A stretch of 64,000 bases of DNA from Candidatus Acetatifactor stercoripullorum (lineage in GTDB: Bacteria; Bacillota; Clostridia; Lachnospirales; Lachnospiraceae), in the NCBI GenBank assembly GCA_019114005.1, contig DXGH01000012.1, positions 19,249 through 83,248 of the forward strand. The letters are read 5' to 3'. The position numbers and the translations under genes are program-made. Shown one piece after another: positions 47,872 to 57,485 of this stretch. How positions within the stretch are numbered: the stretch's first letter is position 1; each line of letters begins with the position of its first letter. The notes beneath the pieces are model-generated. The model worked only from the letters and a program-made list of their open reading frames with translations, did not search any database and had not been told where the DNA came from.

Positions 47872-49443
47872 ATGGGAGCGATTTTCTATTTATACCGGCG
47901 GATTTTTGTAAATCGTGTAAAAATGGCTTTGAAAAAGCCGATCACATATGTTTATCTGCTTTTTGTGCTGCTGTATGCAGTTATGATTCCATTCTCTCTG
48001 CAGGTTATGCTGGAGGAGTATGGGATGGATTCCCCCTCCTGGATGGCGGCAGTTCTGACTGCTTTTGCCTTTTGGGTGATACCGGGAAACCTTATTGCCT
48101 ATGCCAAAAGAAAGGGATTGATCTACCGAAAAAGCGATGTACATTTTTTGTTTTCATCGCCTGTGACGCCGAAAAAGATTCTTCTGTATGCTCATTTGAA
48201 AAATCTTGGCATACAGACCGTCTTGAATCTGGCAGTGGCAGTGCTGGGAGCCCTTCTCTTTCATGTGGGGTGGCTGCAGGTGACGGTATATTTTGTTTTC
48301 TCCATTTTGGTGGAGAATCTGCTGGAGGGGGGCATAATGCTTTTGCTCTACGGCGCTGAGTGGAAAAGTCCTAAGGTCCGCCAGATGGTGGTAAAGGGCG
48401 CCTATGCTCTGGTGGCAATGTTTGTGGCGGTGGGAATTTATTTTTATATCACTCAGGGGCTGAGTCTTGCCAGCGTTTTAAATTTCCTCAACAGCGATCT
48501 GGTGCAGATGGTTCCTGTGGCGGGATGGTATATTGCGGTGCTGCACCTGATTTTCACCGGGCCAACGGCGGTAAATCTGGCAGGAACGGCGGCCTATTTT
48601 ATTTTTCTGGCGGCGGTTCTCTGGGCGGCGTTTCGCATGCGGTGCACGGGCGCGTACTTTGAGGACGCTATGAAATTTGCGGATGATTACGAGGAGGTTT
48701 TGGTAAGCCGCAGGCAGGGCAGAACCGATAAAAGGCTTGGAAAGCGGACCAGGTACGGCACGGCCAGGGTGACCTATAAGGGAACAGGCGCAAAAGCATT
48801 GTTTTACAGGCAGCTTTTGGAATATCGCAAAAGCAGGTTCTTTATTTTTGACCTAAATACCGGGGCGGCGCTGATAGCAGGAGTGTTAATTGCGTATTTA
48901 TATCTTGCCGAGGGCGGCATGGGAGAGCTTACGCCCTTTATGATTCCGGGTGTCTCTGCCTACGTGATTTTTATTTTTACCACCTTGAGCGGGAAATGGG
49001 CAAAGGAGATAGCCTCTCCTTACACCTATCTGATACCGGACACAGCCTTCCGCAAGCTGTGGTATGCTACAGCCATACAGCACATACAGGCATTGATCAA
49101 TGGCCTGCTGCTTACGCTGCCGGGAGCTGTGGTGATGGGGATGTCGCCCCTTACGGCGGCTCTCTGTGTGGTGTTTTACGTGGTGTTAAGCGCCAATAAG
49201 CTGTATGCGCTTGCTGTGGCGGAAGCGCTCACCGGAAATATTCTGGGCAGAGTGGGCAGGCAGCTGTTTCAGCTTTTCATACAGGGGATTGTAATCGGAT
49301 TCGCTTTTTTGGGAGCCTTTGTGGGATTCCTTGCAGGGGGCCTCAATCTGGCTTATTTCCTTATGATCGTATTTTTGACATTGGCTACCGTCCTGTTTAT
49401 GCTGGCGGCAGCTCTGAATTTCTATAAGCTGGAGACGGCCTGA
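47872..49443 (+). CDS. Putative ABC exporter membrane protein
   Basis: Multi-TM; stop of ATPase gene nearly overlaps ATG 47872; SDVHFLFSSPVTPKKILLYAHLKNL. Confidence 0.8.
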   Translation: MGAIFYLYRRIFVNRVKMALKKPITYVYLLFVLLYAVMIPFSLQVMLEEYGMDSPSWMAAVLTAFAFWVIPGNLIAYAKRKGLIYRKSDVHFLFSSPVTPKKILLYAHLKNLGIQTVLNLAVAVLGALLFHVGWLQVTVYFVFSILVENLLEGGIMLLLYGAEWKSPKVRQMVVKGAYALVAMFVAVGIYFYITQGLSLASVLNFLNSDLVQMVPVAGWYIAVLHLIFTGPTAVNLAGTAAYFIFLAAVLWAAFRMRCTGAYFEDAMKFADDYEEVLVSRRQGRTDKRLGKRTRYGTARVTYKGTGAKALFYRQLLEYRKSRFFIFDLNTGAALIAGVLIAYLYLAEGGMGELTPFMIPGVSAYVIFIFTTLSGKWAKEIASPYTYLIPDTAFRKLWYATAIQHIQALINGLLLTLPGAVVMGMSPLTAALCVVFYVVLSANKLYALAVAEALTGNILGRVGRQLFQLFIQGIVIGFAFLGAFVGFLAGGLNLAYFLMIVFLTLATVLFMLAAALNFYKLETA

Positions 49444-49559
49444 AGGGGAGCGCCCCAAGTGGGAAGGGCTGTCCGGGGAATTGTTCATTGACGTAGCGGG
49501 CATTTGCGTGTAAAATTGTGATTGTAAGAGGTTACAAGACTGATTGGAGGGAAAACTGC

Positions 49560-50702
49560 ATGCAAATGCCAATTTTTGAGAAGTATATTGATGAATTAAT
49601 TGAAAAAAGCACTCTGGATATTCCGGCCTGGAATATTGAGAAGGCAAAGGAAGGAAAGGCTGTGGGCTGGAATTACATAGACGGCTGCATGATACTGGCG
49701 CTTCTGGAAATCTACCAGGCTACAGGGGAACAGAAATACTATGAATTTGCCGATGCCTTTATTGATCACAGAGTAAATGAGGATGGCACCATAAAGGGGT
49801 ATTCCGTGGAGGAGTACAATATAGACAATGTGAACGCGGGAAAAACCCTGTTTGCCCTGTATGCGCTTAACGGAAAGGAAAAGTACCGCAAGGCCATTGA
49901 TTTGATTTACAGTCAGGTGCAGAACCAGCCCAGAACCCCGGAGGGTAACTTCTGGCACAAAAAAATATACCCCAATCAGGTCTGGCTGGACGGTATGTAT
50001 ATGGGACAGCCCTTTTATATGGAGTATGAGACTAAATTTAATGGTAAGAAAAATTATCAGGATATCTTCCATCAGTTTGCAAATGTGGTAAAGAGAATGC
50101 GGGATGAAAAGACCGGACTTTACTATCACGGCTATGATGCGTCCAAGGAAATTTTCTGGTGTGACAAGGAAACGGGATTGTCTCAGAATTTCTGGCTGAG
50201 AGCCCTGGGATGGTATTCCATGGCCTTGCTGGATACCCTGGATAAGTGTGAGCCGGACGAAAGCTGCCAGAAGGATTACGACAATCTCAGACAGGTGTTT
50301 GTGGATCTTACGGATTCCATGCTTAAGTTCCAGGATGAGAGCGGTCTTTGGTATCAGCTGCCTGCTCTGGGCGGGAAGGAACCCAATTATCTTGAGACAA
50401 GCGGCAGCGCCATTATGGCATATTCCCTGTTAAAGGGCGTACGTTTAGGCTTCCTGCCGGAGTCCTACCGGGCATACGGACTGAAGGCCTTCCATGGCAT
50501 CTGCGATAAATACCTAAAGGAAAAGGACGGCAGCTTAAGCCTGGGAGGCATCTGTCTGGTGGCCGGTCTTGGACCGGCAAACAATACCAGGCGGGATGGA
50601 AGCTTTGAGTACTATATGTCCGAGCCCGTTGTGGAGGATGACGCAAAGGGAGTAGGCCCTCTGCTTTTAGCTTATACGGAAATGCGGCGTCTGGGGAATT
50701 AA
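49560..50702 (+). CDS. Glycoside hydrolase family 88/105 (unsaturated rhamnogalacturonyl hydrolase-like)
   Basis: [66 protein letters not shown]; start ATG 49560. Confidence 0.92.
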   Translation: MQMPIFEKYIDELIEKSTLDIPAWNIEKAKEGKAVGWNYIDGCMILALLEIYQATGEQKYYEFADAFIDHRVNEDGTIKGYSVEEYNIDNVNAGKTLFALYALNGKEKYRKAIDLIYSQVQNQPRTPEGNFWHKKIYPNQVWLDGMYMGQPFYMEYETKFNGKKNYQDIFHQFANVVKRMRDEKTGLYYHGYDASKEIFWCDKETGLSQNFWLRALGWYSMALLDTLDKCEPDESCQKDYDNLRQVFVDLTDSMLKFQDESGLWYQLPALGGKEPNYLETSGSAIMAYSLLKGVRLGFLPESYRAYGLKAFHGICDKYLKEKDGSLSLGGICLVAGLGPANNTRRDGSFEYYMSEPVVEDDAKGVGPLLLAYTEMRRLGN

Positions 50703-51259
50703 AGAATCCCCAGATGCTCCAACAGAATTTTAAGGCCCATAAGGATTAAAATAATGCCTCCGGCCAGCTCTGCCTTTGCCTTGTATTTGATTCCGAATAC
50801 ATTTCCCACCTTTACGCCGATGGAAGAGAGGAAAAAGGTGATCACGCCGATCAGGGAAATGGCGGCCACAATGTCCACCTGCAGGAAAGCGAAGGTGACG
50901 CCCACCGCCAGCGCGTCTATGCTGGTGGCCACGGCAAGCAGGAGCATAGTTTTGACATCCAGGGAAGCGTTGGCGCATTCCTCTTCTTTAGAGAGAGCCT
51001 CCTTTATCATAGAGCCTCCGATAAGGCACAAAAGGACAAAGGCAATCCAGTGGTCCACGGAAGTGATGTAACGTTCAAACTGGCTGCCAAGCAGGTATCC
51101 GATCAGGGGCATCAGCGCCTGAAACCCTCCGAACCAAAGCCCCACGATTCCGGCTTTCTTCAGGGTTACCTCCTTCATGGCCAGTCCTTTGCAGATGGAC
51201 ACCGCAAAGGCATCCATGGACAGGCCCACTGCAATGACAAAAAGACTCAGTAAACTCAT
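50699..51259 (-). CDS. mntP: Manganese efflux pump MntP
   Basis: [41 protein letters not shown]. Confidence 0.95.
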   Translation of the reverse strand: MSLLSLFVIAVGLSMDAFAVSICKGLAMKEVTLKKAGIVGLWFGGFQALMPLIGYLLGSQFERYITSVDHWIAFVLLCLIGGSMIKEALSKEEECANASLDVKTMLLLAVATSIDALAVGVTFAFLQVDIVAAISLIGVITFFLSSIGVKVGNVFGIKYKAKAELAGGIILILMGLKILLEHLGIL

Positions 51260-51302
51260 GACATTCTCCTTAGTCTGATATTTGGATTTGAGAAGAACCG
51301 AT

Positions 51303-51349
51303 AAAAAAACCCACGGACAACAGGCACGCCAAAATGCCTTTGTCCGTGA
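51303..51349 (-). terminator. Riboswitch expression-platform terminator
   Basis: Minus strand CACGGACAA-AGGCATTTTGGCGTGCCTG-TTGTCCGTG-GGTTTTTTT. Confidence 0.88.
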
Positions 51350-51442
51350 GTCTCATTATCGCAAAACTGCTTCGGTAATACCAGATGAAAACATCATTAT
51401 GTTGATACTACCACAGCCGGGGGCTGTCAACTACTCCCTCAC
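51346..51442 (-). ncRNA. yybP-ykoY (Mn2+) riboswitch aptamer candidate
   Basis: Minus strand GTGAGGGAGTAG...GATAATGAGACTCAC; closing stem GTGAG/CTCAC, conserved GGGAGTAG and GAGAC elements, directly upstream of mntP. Confidence 0.75.
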
Positions 51443-51525
51443 AGTGTTTATTCATCTCAGTTTTTACATGATACCCTAATTGATATTTTTTGTCAAGAAG
51501 ATTTGTAAAAAATGGGAAAATGAAA

Positions 51526-51554
51526 ACCGGCATGACGAAAGCCATACCGGTTCT
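51526..51554 (-). terminator. Terminator-like stem downstream of csp
   Basis: Minus strand AACCGGTATGGC-TTTC-GTCATGCCGGTTTTC. Confidence 0.6.
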
Positions 51555-51576
51555 GCTGTGCGCCTGACGGTGCATA

Positions 51577-51792
51577 TTAAGCCACTACAGTGACATTGGT
51601 AGCACGGATCTTGCTGCTGTTCTGAGGATCGCATTCGGTGTCGAAGGTAACCTTCTGGCCTTCCTCCAGGGACTTAAAGCCCTCAGCATTGATTGCGGAG
51701 AAGTGTACGAATACTTCCTCTCCGGTGGCGTCATTGGTAATGAAGCCATAACCTTTCTGTGCATTAAACCATTTTACTGTACCGTTGTTCAT
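51577..51792 (-). CDS. csp: Cold-shock protein
   Basis: [34 protein letters not shown]. Confidence 0.98.
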   Translation of the reverse strand: MNNGTVKWFNAQKGYGFITNDATGEEVFVHFSAINAEGFKSLEEGQKVTFDTECDPQNSSKIRATNVTVVA

Positions 51793-51858
51793 CTTGGTAC
51801 CTCCTTTTATTGTGCAGGCAGAGCCCGTTTTAGTGTTGGTGATTCTAAAACGTAGTGC

Positions 51859-51920
51859 AAAAAAATCACATATTTTTGTAAACCATCATCAAAGTAGCAA
51901 TGACTTACAAAAATATGTGA
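51859..51920 (-). promoter_or_regulatory. Terminator-like 5' UTR hairpin of csp
   Basis: Minus strand TCACATATTTTTGTAA-N23-TTACAAAAATATGTGA-TTTTTTT, perfect 16-bp arms. Confidence 0.8.
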
Positions 51921-51951
51921 GTTCAATGACTTTCATTTAGAATACGAGTAG

Positions 51952-51981
51952 AGTATACCACTGTATTTGTCGTAATGTCAA
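51952..51981 (-). promoter_or_regulatory. csp promoter
   Basis: Minus strand TTGACA (51981-51976) - 18 nt - TATACT (51957-51952). Confidence 0.75.
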
Positions 51982-52075
51982 TGATTTTTTATGAATAATT
52001 TTCCGGCTTTTTGCAGAAAGTATGAAAAAAGCAAAACGGAGGAAAAGGTCTGCGGCGGCAGGCGTATAGAGCGGA

Positions 52076-52789
52076 ATGTACATTACAGTCAGTATGTTTA
52101 TGATCGTGGCAATTACAATGGTGTCCTTGATGGCGGGCTTCTGGGTGGGGAGAAGCCTGCGCTGGAAGCTGGCGGAGACGGAGGAAGAAAACGGCGGGCA
52201 GCCGGGAGAACAGACAGATGAGGAAAGATTTGTCCGGGAAGCGGTTTCGGCAGGAGAGGGCCGTGAGACGGTGAAAGAAGAAGGGTCCCGCACACGGTTT
52301 GTTTTTCAGGAGCGGAAAAATAAAACGGTGGAGAAGGTAATTCCCAGGGGCTGGGCCATTGGAAGTCCCTGCGCCGGAGAAGTAAGCTTTTTTTATGAGG
52401 GAAGCCGCAGAGGCGCGGTGATTCAGGCGCAAAAGGGAATGGTGTATGCGCCTGCGTCAGGAAAAATCACAAAACTGTATCCTATGGGAAATGCTTTTCT
52501 TTTGTGCGCGGAATTTGGCGTCGAGCTGCTGATCAAGGTGGGAAGCTGCAGGGATGAGATGTTCAGCATGTATTACCGGCCCCGCATTGTACAGAACGAA
52601 ATTGTAAATAAGGGTAAGCTGCTTTTGGAATTTGACCTGGAGGGACTGGAGGCAGAGAATGTGGACGCCAGCGTGTCCATCAGTGTGGAAGCGGCACAGG
52701 ACAGCCGGGAAATCCTTGTCACGGGACAGAAGTATGTCCGGGTGGGGGAAGAGGTTCTCTGGGTGAGAGATCAGAAGACCCTTGATTAA
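52076..52789 (+). CDS. Membrane-anchored PTS EIIA-glucose-like domain protein lacking active-site His
   Basis: N-terminal TM ITVSMFMIVAITMVSLMAGFWVG; EIIA-like GMVYAPASGKITKLYPMGNAFLLCAEFGVELLIKVGSC...GKLLLEFDLEGLEAENVDASVSISV. Confidence 0.82.
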   Translation: MYITVSMFMIVAITMVSLMAGFWVGRSLRWKLAETEEENGGQPGEQTDEERFVREAVSAGEGRETVKEEGSRTRFVFQERKNKTVEKVIPRGWAIGSPCAGEVSFFYEGSRRGAVIQAQKGMVYAPASGKITKLYPMGNAFLLCAEFGVELLIKVGSCRDEMFSMYYRPRIVQNEIVNKGKLLLEFDLEGLEAENVDASVSISVEAAQDSREILVTGQKYVRVGEEVLWVRDQKTLD

Positions 52790-53600
52790 GGGCGCGGCTT
52801 CGGCGGTATTCCTTGGGCGTGATATGGAATGCCTGCTGAAATTCTCTGAAAAAGGTGCGGGAGCTGCCGAAGCCTGAATCCAGCGCAATCTTGGTGACGG
52901 AGTCGTCCGTGGAGATGAGCAGATCTCTGGCGTATTCCAGACGCTTGGTATTTACATAGCATGGAAAAGTGGTATGGAATTTGTCGGAAAAAAGCCTGGA
53001 GAGGCGGAAACGGCTGACACCGAATTCCCTGGACAAAATTTCCAGGGACAGGCTTTCTGTGTAGTGGGCGTCTATGTACATAAGAATCCGCTGCTCTAAA
53101 ATTAAATCCATGGATATATTTTTGGGCTCCAATGTAAGCTTTGGAAAGAGATCCGCCAAAAGAAGCGTCAGGTACCCTTCGGCCAGGGCCAGCACGGACT
53201 TTGGGATAAGGCCCTCCTTTGTAGGAAAGTCCAGGGCCAGGCTTAAAAGTCCCTTTATAGCAGCGTTTCCGTGGCAGGAAATGGCATCGGAGGGCACAAG
53301 GCTTTTTTGAGGATTGCACTTTTGAAAATATTGCTGATAGCTGTGGCAGCAGTCGTCATCAAAAATACATAAAAGAATCCGGCTGTGGGAAACGGTTTCC
53401 AGACTGTGGAGCTGGTTTGGAAAAATAATGGCGGCGCTGCCCTCTGAAAGCAGGTACTCTGTGTGATCCACGCAGATGCGCACTTCGCCCTCCAAAAGGA
53501 CAACAAGCTCTGCCTGGCGGTGCAGATGGGCCGCAAAGGATATATTGTGGGAGGTATAAAAGCGCAGGCGCTCCGAACGATTCTGGTAAAAAATACTCAT
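52719..53600 (-). CDS. AraC family transcriptional regulator (cupin + HTH)
   Basis: LSLEILSREFGVSRFRLSRLFSDKFHTTFPCYVNTKRLEYARDLLISTDDSVTKIALDSGFGSSRTFFREFQQAFHITPKEYRR; start ATG 53600 with AGGAGAA RBS. Confidence 0.95.
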   Translation of the reverse strand: MSIFYQNRSERLRFYTSHNISFAAHLHRQAELVVLLEGEVRICVDHTEYLLSEGSAAIIFPNQLHSLETVSHSRILLCIFDDDCCHSYQQYFQKCNPQKSLVPSDAISCHGNAAIKGLLSLALDFPTKEGLIPKSVLALAEGYLTLLLADLFPKLTLEPKNISMDLILEQRILMYIDAHYTESLSLEILSREFGVSRFRLSRLFSDKFHTTFPCYVNTKRLEYARDLLISTDDSVTKIALDSGFGSSRTFFREFQQAFHITPKEYRRSRALNQGSSDLSPREPLPPPGHTSVP

Positions 53601-53798
53601 AAGGCTTTCTATTCTCCTGTAAGGCGAAGATCGCAAAAAATGGCATCAGAAAGGTACTGTTTCATAGGATTATAATACTCTATTTTTATGGGATTTCAAG
53701 GGAAAATCACAATAAATGGCATAAATATTTGGCAATATGACACGCGTTGGGGGAAAAAGGCTGTTATACTTAAAAAAAAGCACCGGAAAGGAGAATGT

Positions 53799-55343
53799 AT
53801 GGACAAAACAAAGATCAAGAAAATGTGGATTGCCGATCAGGGAGACGGCACCTACATAAATCCCATATTATATACGGATTATTCGGACCCGGACGCCATC
53901 CGCGTAGGGGAGGACTTCTTTTTAATTGCTTCCAGCTTCTGCAACACACCTGCCATACCCCTTCTGCATTCCAGGGATCTGGTGAACTGGAAGGTGATCA
54001 ATTATGTGATGGACAGGCTGCCTTTTGACTATTACGACAAGCCCATGCACGGCTGCGGCACATGGGCGCCCTCCATACGGTATCATGAGGGAGTGTACTA
54101 TGTGTTTGTGCCCATGCCTGATGAAGGAATTATGATGTGCAAAACCACGGACCCCTGGGGAACCTGGAGTGAACCGGCCTATGTGAGGAAGGTGGTAGGA
54201 TGGATTGATCCCTGTCCTTTCTGGGATGAGGATGGCAGGGCGTATATGGTGTCCGCCTTTGCCAGAAGCCGCATCGGCTTTAAGAGCATGCTTTATATGT
54301 CTCCCATAGAGCCTGACTGCTCCGGGGTTTTGGACGATGGAAGGTTTATCTATGACGGACATGCCACCCAGCCCACCATCGAGGGGCCTAAGCTTTACAA
54401 GCGCAACGGATGGTACTATATTTTTGCTCCCGCAGGGGGCGTGAAGCCGGGCTGGCAGACCGTGCTGCGCTCCAGAAATATCTATGGCCCATATGAAGAG
54501 AGGATTGTGCTGCATCAGGGAGACACCCCTGTAAACGGCCCCCACCAGGGAGCCTGGGTGGATACACCGGACGGCCAGGACTGGTTTCTGCATTTTCAGG
54601 ATGTGGGAAATGCAGGCCGTATTGTGCATCTGCAGCCTATGCGCTGGGTGGACGACTGGCCTGTGATCGGCGTCAATGAAAAGGACGGCTGCGGCGAACC
54701 GGTGCTTCGTTATCAAAAACCGGATGTGGGAGCGGTTTATCCCATAGACGCTCCTGAGGACAGTGATTTCTTTGAGGGAGATACCCTGGGACTGCAGTGG
54801 CAGTGGAATGCCAACTACAAAAAAGAGTGGTACCGGCTGGGAGATGGAGGGATTACCCTGTTTGCACAGCCCTCTGATCCAAAAACACAGCTTTGCGACA
54901 TCAGCAATCTGCTGCTCCAGAAATGGCCGGCCCCGGAGTTCCAGATCACCACATGCCTGCATCTGGAGCATATGGGAGAGGGCGATGTGGCGGGCATGGT
55001 GTCACTGGGAGGACATTATACAGCCCTTTTGGTCAAAAAGGAAAAAGGGAAGCTTATCCTGCAGCAGAGAACGGGAAACTGGACGAAGGACGACGAGGTG
55101 CGCACCGATCTGGGACAGGTGGAGGAAAACACACTTTATCTTCGGATGCGGGTGGAGAAGGAAACCTATGTATCCTTTGAGATTGGCTGTGATGAGGAGC
55201 ATTTTTCAGCGGCAGGGGAAACAGTGGAGGCAGCTCCCGGACGCTGGGTTGGCGTAAAGGCAGGACTTGCAGCCATTAATGAAGGGGGCAGCGCCCCCGG
55301 AAGCATAAAGGCAGACTACTTTGTGTTTGAAGCGCTGCACTAG
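53799..55343 (+). CDS. Glycoside hydrolase family 43 (beta-xylosidase/arabinofuranosidase-like)
   Basis: YINPILYTDYSDPDAIRVGEDFFLIASSFCNTPAIPLLHSRDLVNWKVINYV; WAPSIRYHEGVYYVF; start ATG 53799. Confidence 0.94.
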   Translation: MDKTKIKKMWIADQGDGTYINPILYTDYSDPDAIRVGEDFFLIASSFCNTPAIPLLHSRDLVNWKVINYVMDRLPFDYYDKPMHGCGTWAPSIRYHEGVYYVFVPMPDEGIMMCKTTDPWGTWSEPAYVRKVVGWIDPCPFWDEDGRAYMVSAFARSRIGFKSMLYMSPIEPDCSGVLDDGRFIYDGHATQPTIEGPKLYKRNGWYYIFAPAGGVKPGWQTVLRSRNIYGPYEERIVLHQGDTPVNGPHQGAWVDTPDGQDWFLHFQDVGNAGRIVHLQPMRWVDDWPVIGVNEKDGCGEPVLRYQKPDVGAVYPIDAPEDSDFFEGDTLGLQWQWNANYKKEWYRLGDGGITLFAQPSDPKTQLCDISNLLLQKWPAPEFQITTCLHLEHMGEGDVAGMVSLGGHYTALLVKKEKGKLILQQRTGNWTKDDEVRTDLGQVEENTLYLRMRVEKETYVSFEIGCDEEHFSAAGETVEAAPGRWVGVKAGLAAINEGGSAPGSIKADYFVFEALH

Positions 55344-55381
55344 AGCTGTTTAAGAAGAGATGCTGCCCCTTTTTGGGAAGG

Positions 55382-55900
55382 CTATTCCACAATGGTGTAG
55401 GAGTTTTTCTTTTCTATGCGTCCCGGAAGAGGAGATGCGGGATATCCAAGGGCAGCCGCTCCGAAAACGGCGTGGTCAGGGCGCAGGCCAAAGCTGTCTA
55501 GTACGTCCCGGACAGCCGGTTCGTCACAGATGTCTTTTAACTGGTTGAGCCAGACAGAACCTATGCCAAGGGAGTGGGCTGCGAGAAATATATTTTCCAG
55601 AGCGCAGGCATTGTCCTCCCTGGCAAAGGGGCTTTCCTTTTCGTTGGCGGCAAGAATCAGCACGGCGGGGCGGTACATATCGTAATTTTCCCGGCCTAAA
55701 ACCTCTGCTGCGGCCTGGGCAAGCCGTTGTATTTTTTCGCGGTTTGTAATGGCGATGAACTGCCAGGTCTGCCGGTTCATGCCGCTTGGGGCGCAGACGG
55801 CGGCCTGAAGGATTTCTGTAAGCGCTTCCTCTGGAATGGGCTGCTCCGTAAAAGAACGGCAGCTTCTTCTGGTGTAAATGTTTTCCAAAACGGTGTTCAT
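55382..55900 (-). CDS. Nitroreductase family protein
   Basis: IYTRRSCRSFTEQPIPEEALTEILQAAVCAPSGMNRQTWQFIAI; LGIGSVWLNQ. Confidence 0.94.
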   Translation of the reverse strand: MNTVLENIYTRRSCRSFTEQPIPEEALTEILQAAVCAPSGMNRQTWQFIAITNREKIQRLAQAAAEVLGRENYDMYRPAVLILAANEKESPFAREDNACALENIFLAAHSLGIGSVWLNQLKDICDEPAVRDVLDSFGLRPDHAVFGAAALGYPASPLPGRIEKKNSYTIVE

Positions 55901-56008
55901 AAAATACCTCCTTCAAAAATATGTATCTGCCTGAAAATAGGTCGTTTCCTTCTTTATCATAGCTCTTTTTTCTGTAAATGACAATAAAGTACAAAAATAA
56001 AGGAAGGG

Positions 56009-57349
56009 ATGGGGACTATGTTATTTACGGATCAGGATTTGAAAAAGCTCATTGGCCCTTTGGTCATTGAGCAGATTTTGTCGGTTACCATCGGCATGGC
56101 GGACACCATTATGGTGGCTTCCTGCGGGGAGGCGTCTGTGTCCGGGATTTCGCTGGTGGATTCCATCAGTGTGCTGCTTGTAGGGCTTTTTGGAGCCATG
56201 GCCAGCGGAGGGGCCGTAGTGGCGGCACAGTATATGGGGAAAAAGGACAAGGAAATGGTGGGAAGGGCCTCCAACCAGCTTTTCTTAGCGGTAGGCGGCG
56301 TGGCTCTGGTGTTTATGGTGATCGCTCTGGCGGGCAACCAATTTCTGCTGAACCTGATCTACGGGGGCATAGAGGCCGACGTGATGGAGGCGGCAAGAAT
56401 TTATTTTTATATAACTGCCGTGTCCTATCCCTTTTTGGGCATTTATAATGGCGGGGCGGCTTTGTTTCGGGCTGTGGGAAACGCCAAGGTATCCATGCAG
56501 GTGGCTGTGGTGGCAAATCTGATTAATGTGGCGGGAAATGCTCTTTTGATTTATGGCTTTCAAATGGGAGCGGCGGGAGCGGCCATATCCACGCTGGCAG
56601 CCCGGGTGGTGTGCGCTGTGGTGATTTTTGCCCTGCTGAAGAAAAATAAAGAGATTCCGCTGGGAAAAAGCTGGAAGCCTGATGGAAGAATCCTAAAGAA
56701 AATTTTGTATATCGGAGTGCCAAACGGTTTGGAAAACAGTATATTTCAGATCGGAAAGCTTATGGTAAGCAGTCTCATTGCAGGCTTTGGTACGGCGTCG
56801 ATTACCGCAAACGCCATTGTGGGCAATGTGGGGAATTTTCAGCTGATTCCTGGAAATGCCATAGGTATGGCAATGATCACTGTGATCGGGCAGTGTGTTG
56901 GAGCGGGAGATGTAAAGCAGGCGGAATATTATAACAGAAAACTGATAAAGACGGCGTATCTTTATATGATCGTTCTGGGGATAGGGCTGATTGTTCTTGC
57001 CCGCCCTGTCTGCAGCCTCTATCAGCTCAGTCCGGCCACAACAAAGCTGACCGTTGAAATTCTTTTATACCACTGTATCTGCTGTATGCTGGTGCATCCT
57101 CTGGCCTTTGCACAGGCAAATTCCCTGAGGGCGGCGGGAGACGTAAAATTTACCATGGTGGTTTCCATCGCCTCCATGTGGACCTGCAGGATTGTGCTGG
57201 CTTATCTGATCGGAGGATATATGGGGCTTGGCGTTCTGGGAGTCTGGATTGCCATGACCATTGACTGGTGTGTGCGGGCGTTCTTTTTTACCACCAGGAT
57301 ACGGTCCGGAAAATGGACAGCACATATGAATGTGATTACCAACGGATAG
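56009..57349 (+). CDS. MATE family efflux transporter
   Basis: LIGPLVIEQILSVTIGMADTIMVASCGEASVSGISLVDSI. Confidence 0.95.
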   Translation: MGTMLFTDQDLKKLIGPLVIEQILSVTIGMADTIMVASCGEASVSGISLVDSISVLLVGLFGAMASGGAVVAAQYMGKKDKEMVGRASNQLFLAVGGVALVFMVIALAGNQFLLNLIYGGIEADVMEAARIYFYITAVSYPFLGIYNGGAALFRAVGNAKVSMQVAVVANLINVAGNALLIYGFQMGAAGAAISTLAARVVCAVVIFALLKKNKEIPLGKSWKPDGRILKKILYIGVPNGLENSIFQIGKLMVSSLIAGFGTASITANAIVGNVGNFQLIPGNAIGMAMITVIGQCVGAGDVKQAEYYNRKLIKTAYLYMIVLGIGLIVLARPVCSLYQLSPATTKLTVEILLYHCICCMLVHPLAFAQANSLRAAGDVKFTMVVSIASMWTCRIVLAYLIGGYMGLGVLGVWIAMTIDWCVRAFFFTTRIRSGKWTAHMNVITNG

Positions 57350-57391
57350 AAGCTTTGTGGCACGCCATGATTAGAAAATTGAAAAAAGGAA

Positions 57392-57420
57392 TTGACAAAT
57401 ACCCTGTGGGGGTATATCCT
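57392..57420 (+). promoter_or_regulatory. csoR-copA promoter with CsoR-type operator in the spacer
   Basis: TTGACA - 17 nt - TATCCT with TACCCTGTGGGGGTA at 57400-57414. Confidence 0.82.
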
Positions 57421-57434
57421 TTTAACAAAAGGAA

Positions 57435-57449
57435 TACCTCTATGGGGTA
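57435..57449. promoter_or_regulatory. Second CsoR-type operator
   Basis: TACCTCTATGGGGTA, same architecture as 57400-57414. Confidence 0.75.
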
Positions 57450-57485
57450 TTTTAAAATGGGTGATTGAGAAAGGATAGGAACCGG

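Noticed and set aside
53922-54971. 349-aa minus-strand ORF opposite GH43
   Set aside because: Shadow ORF of a clear GH43 gene.
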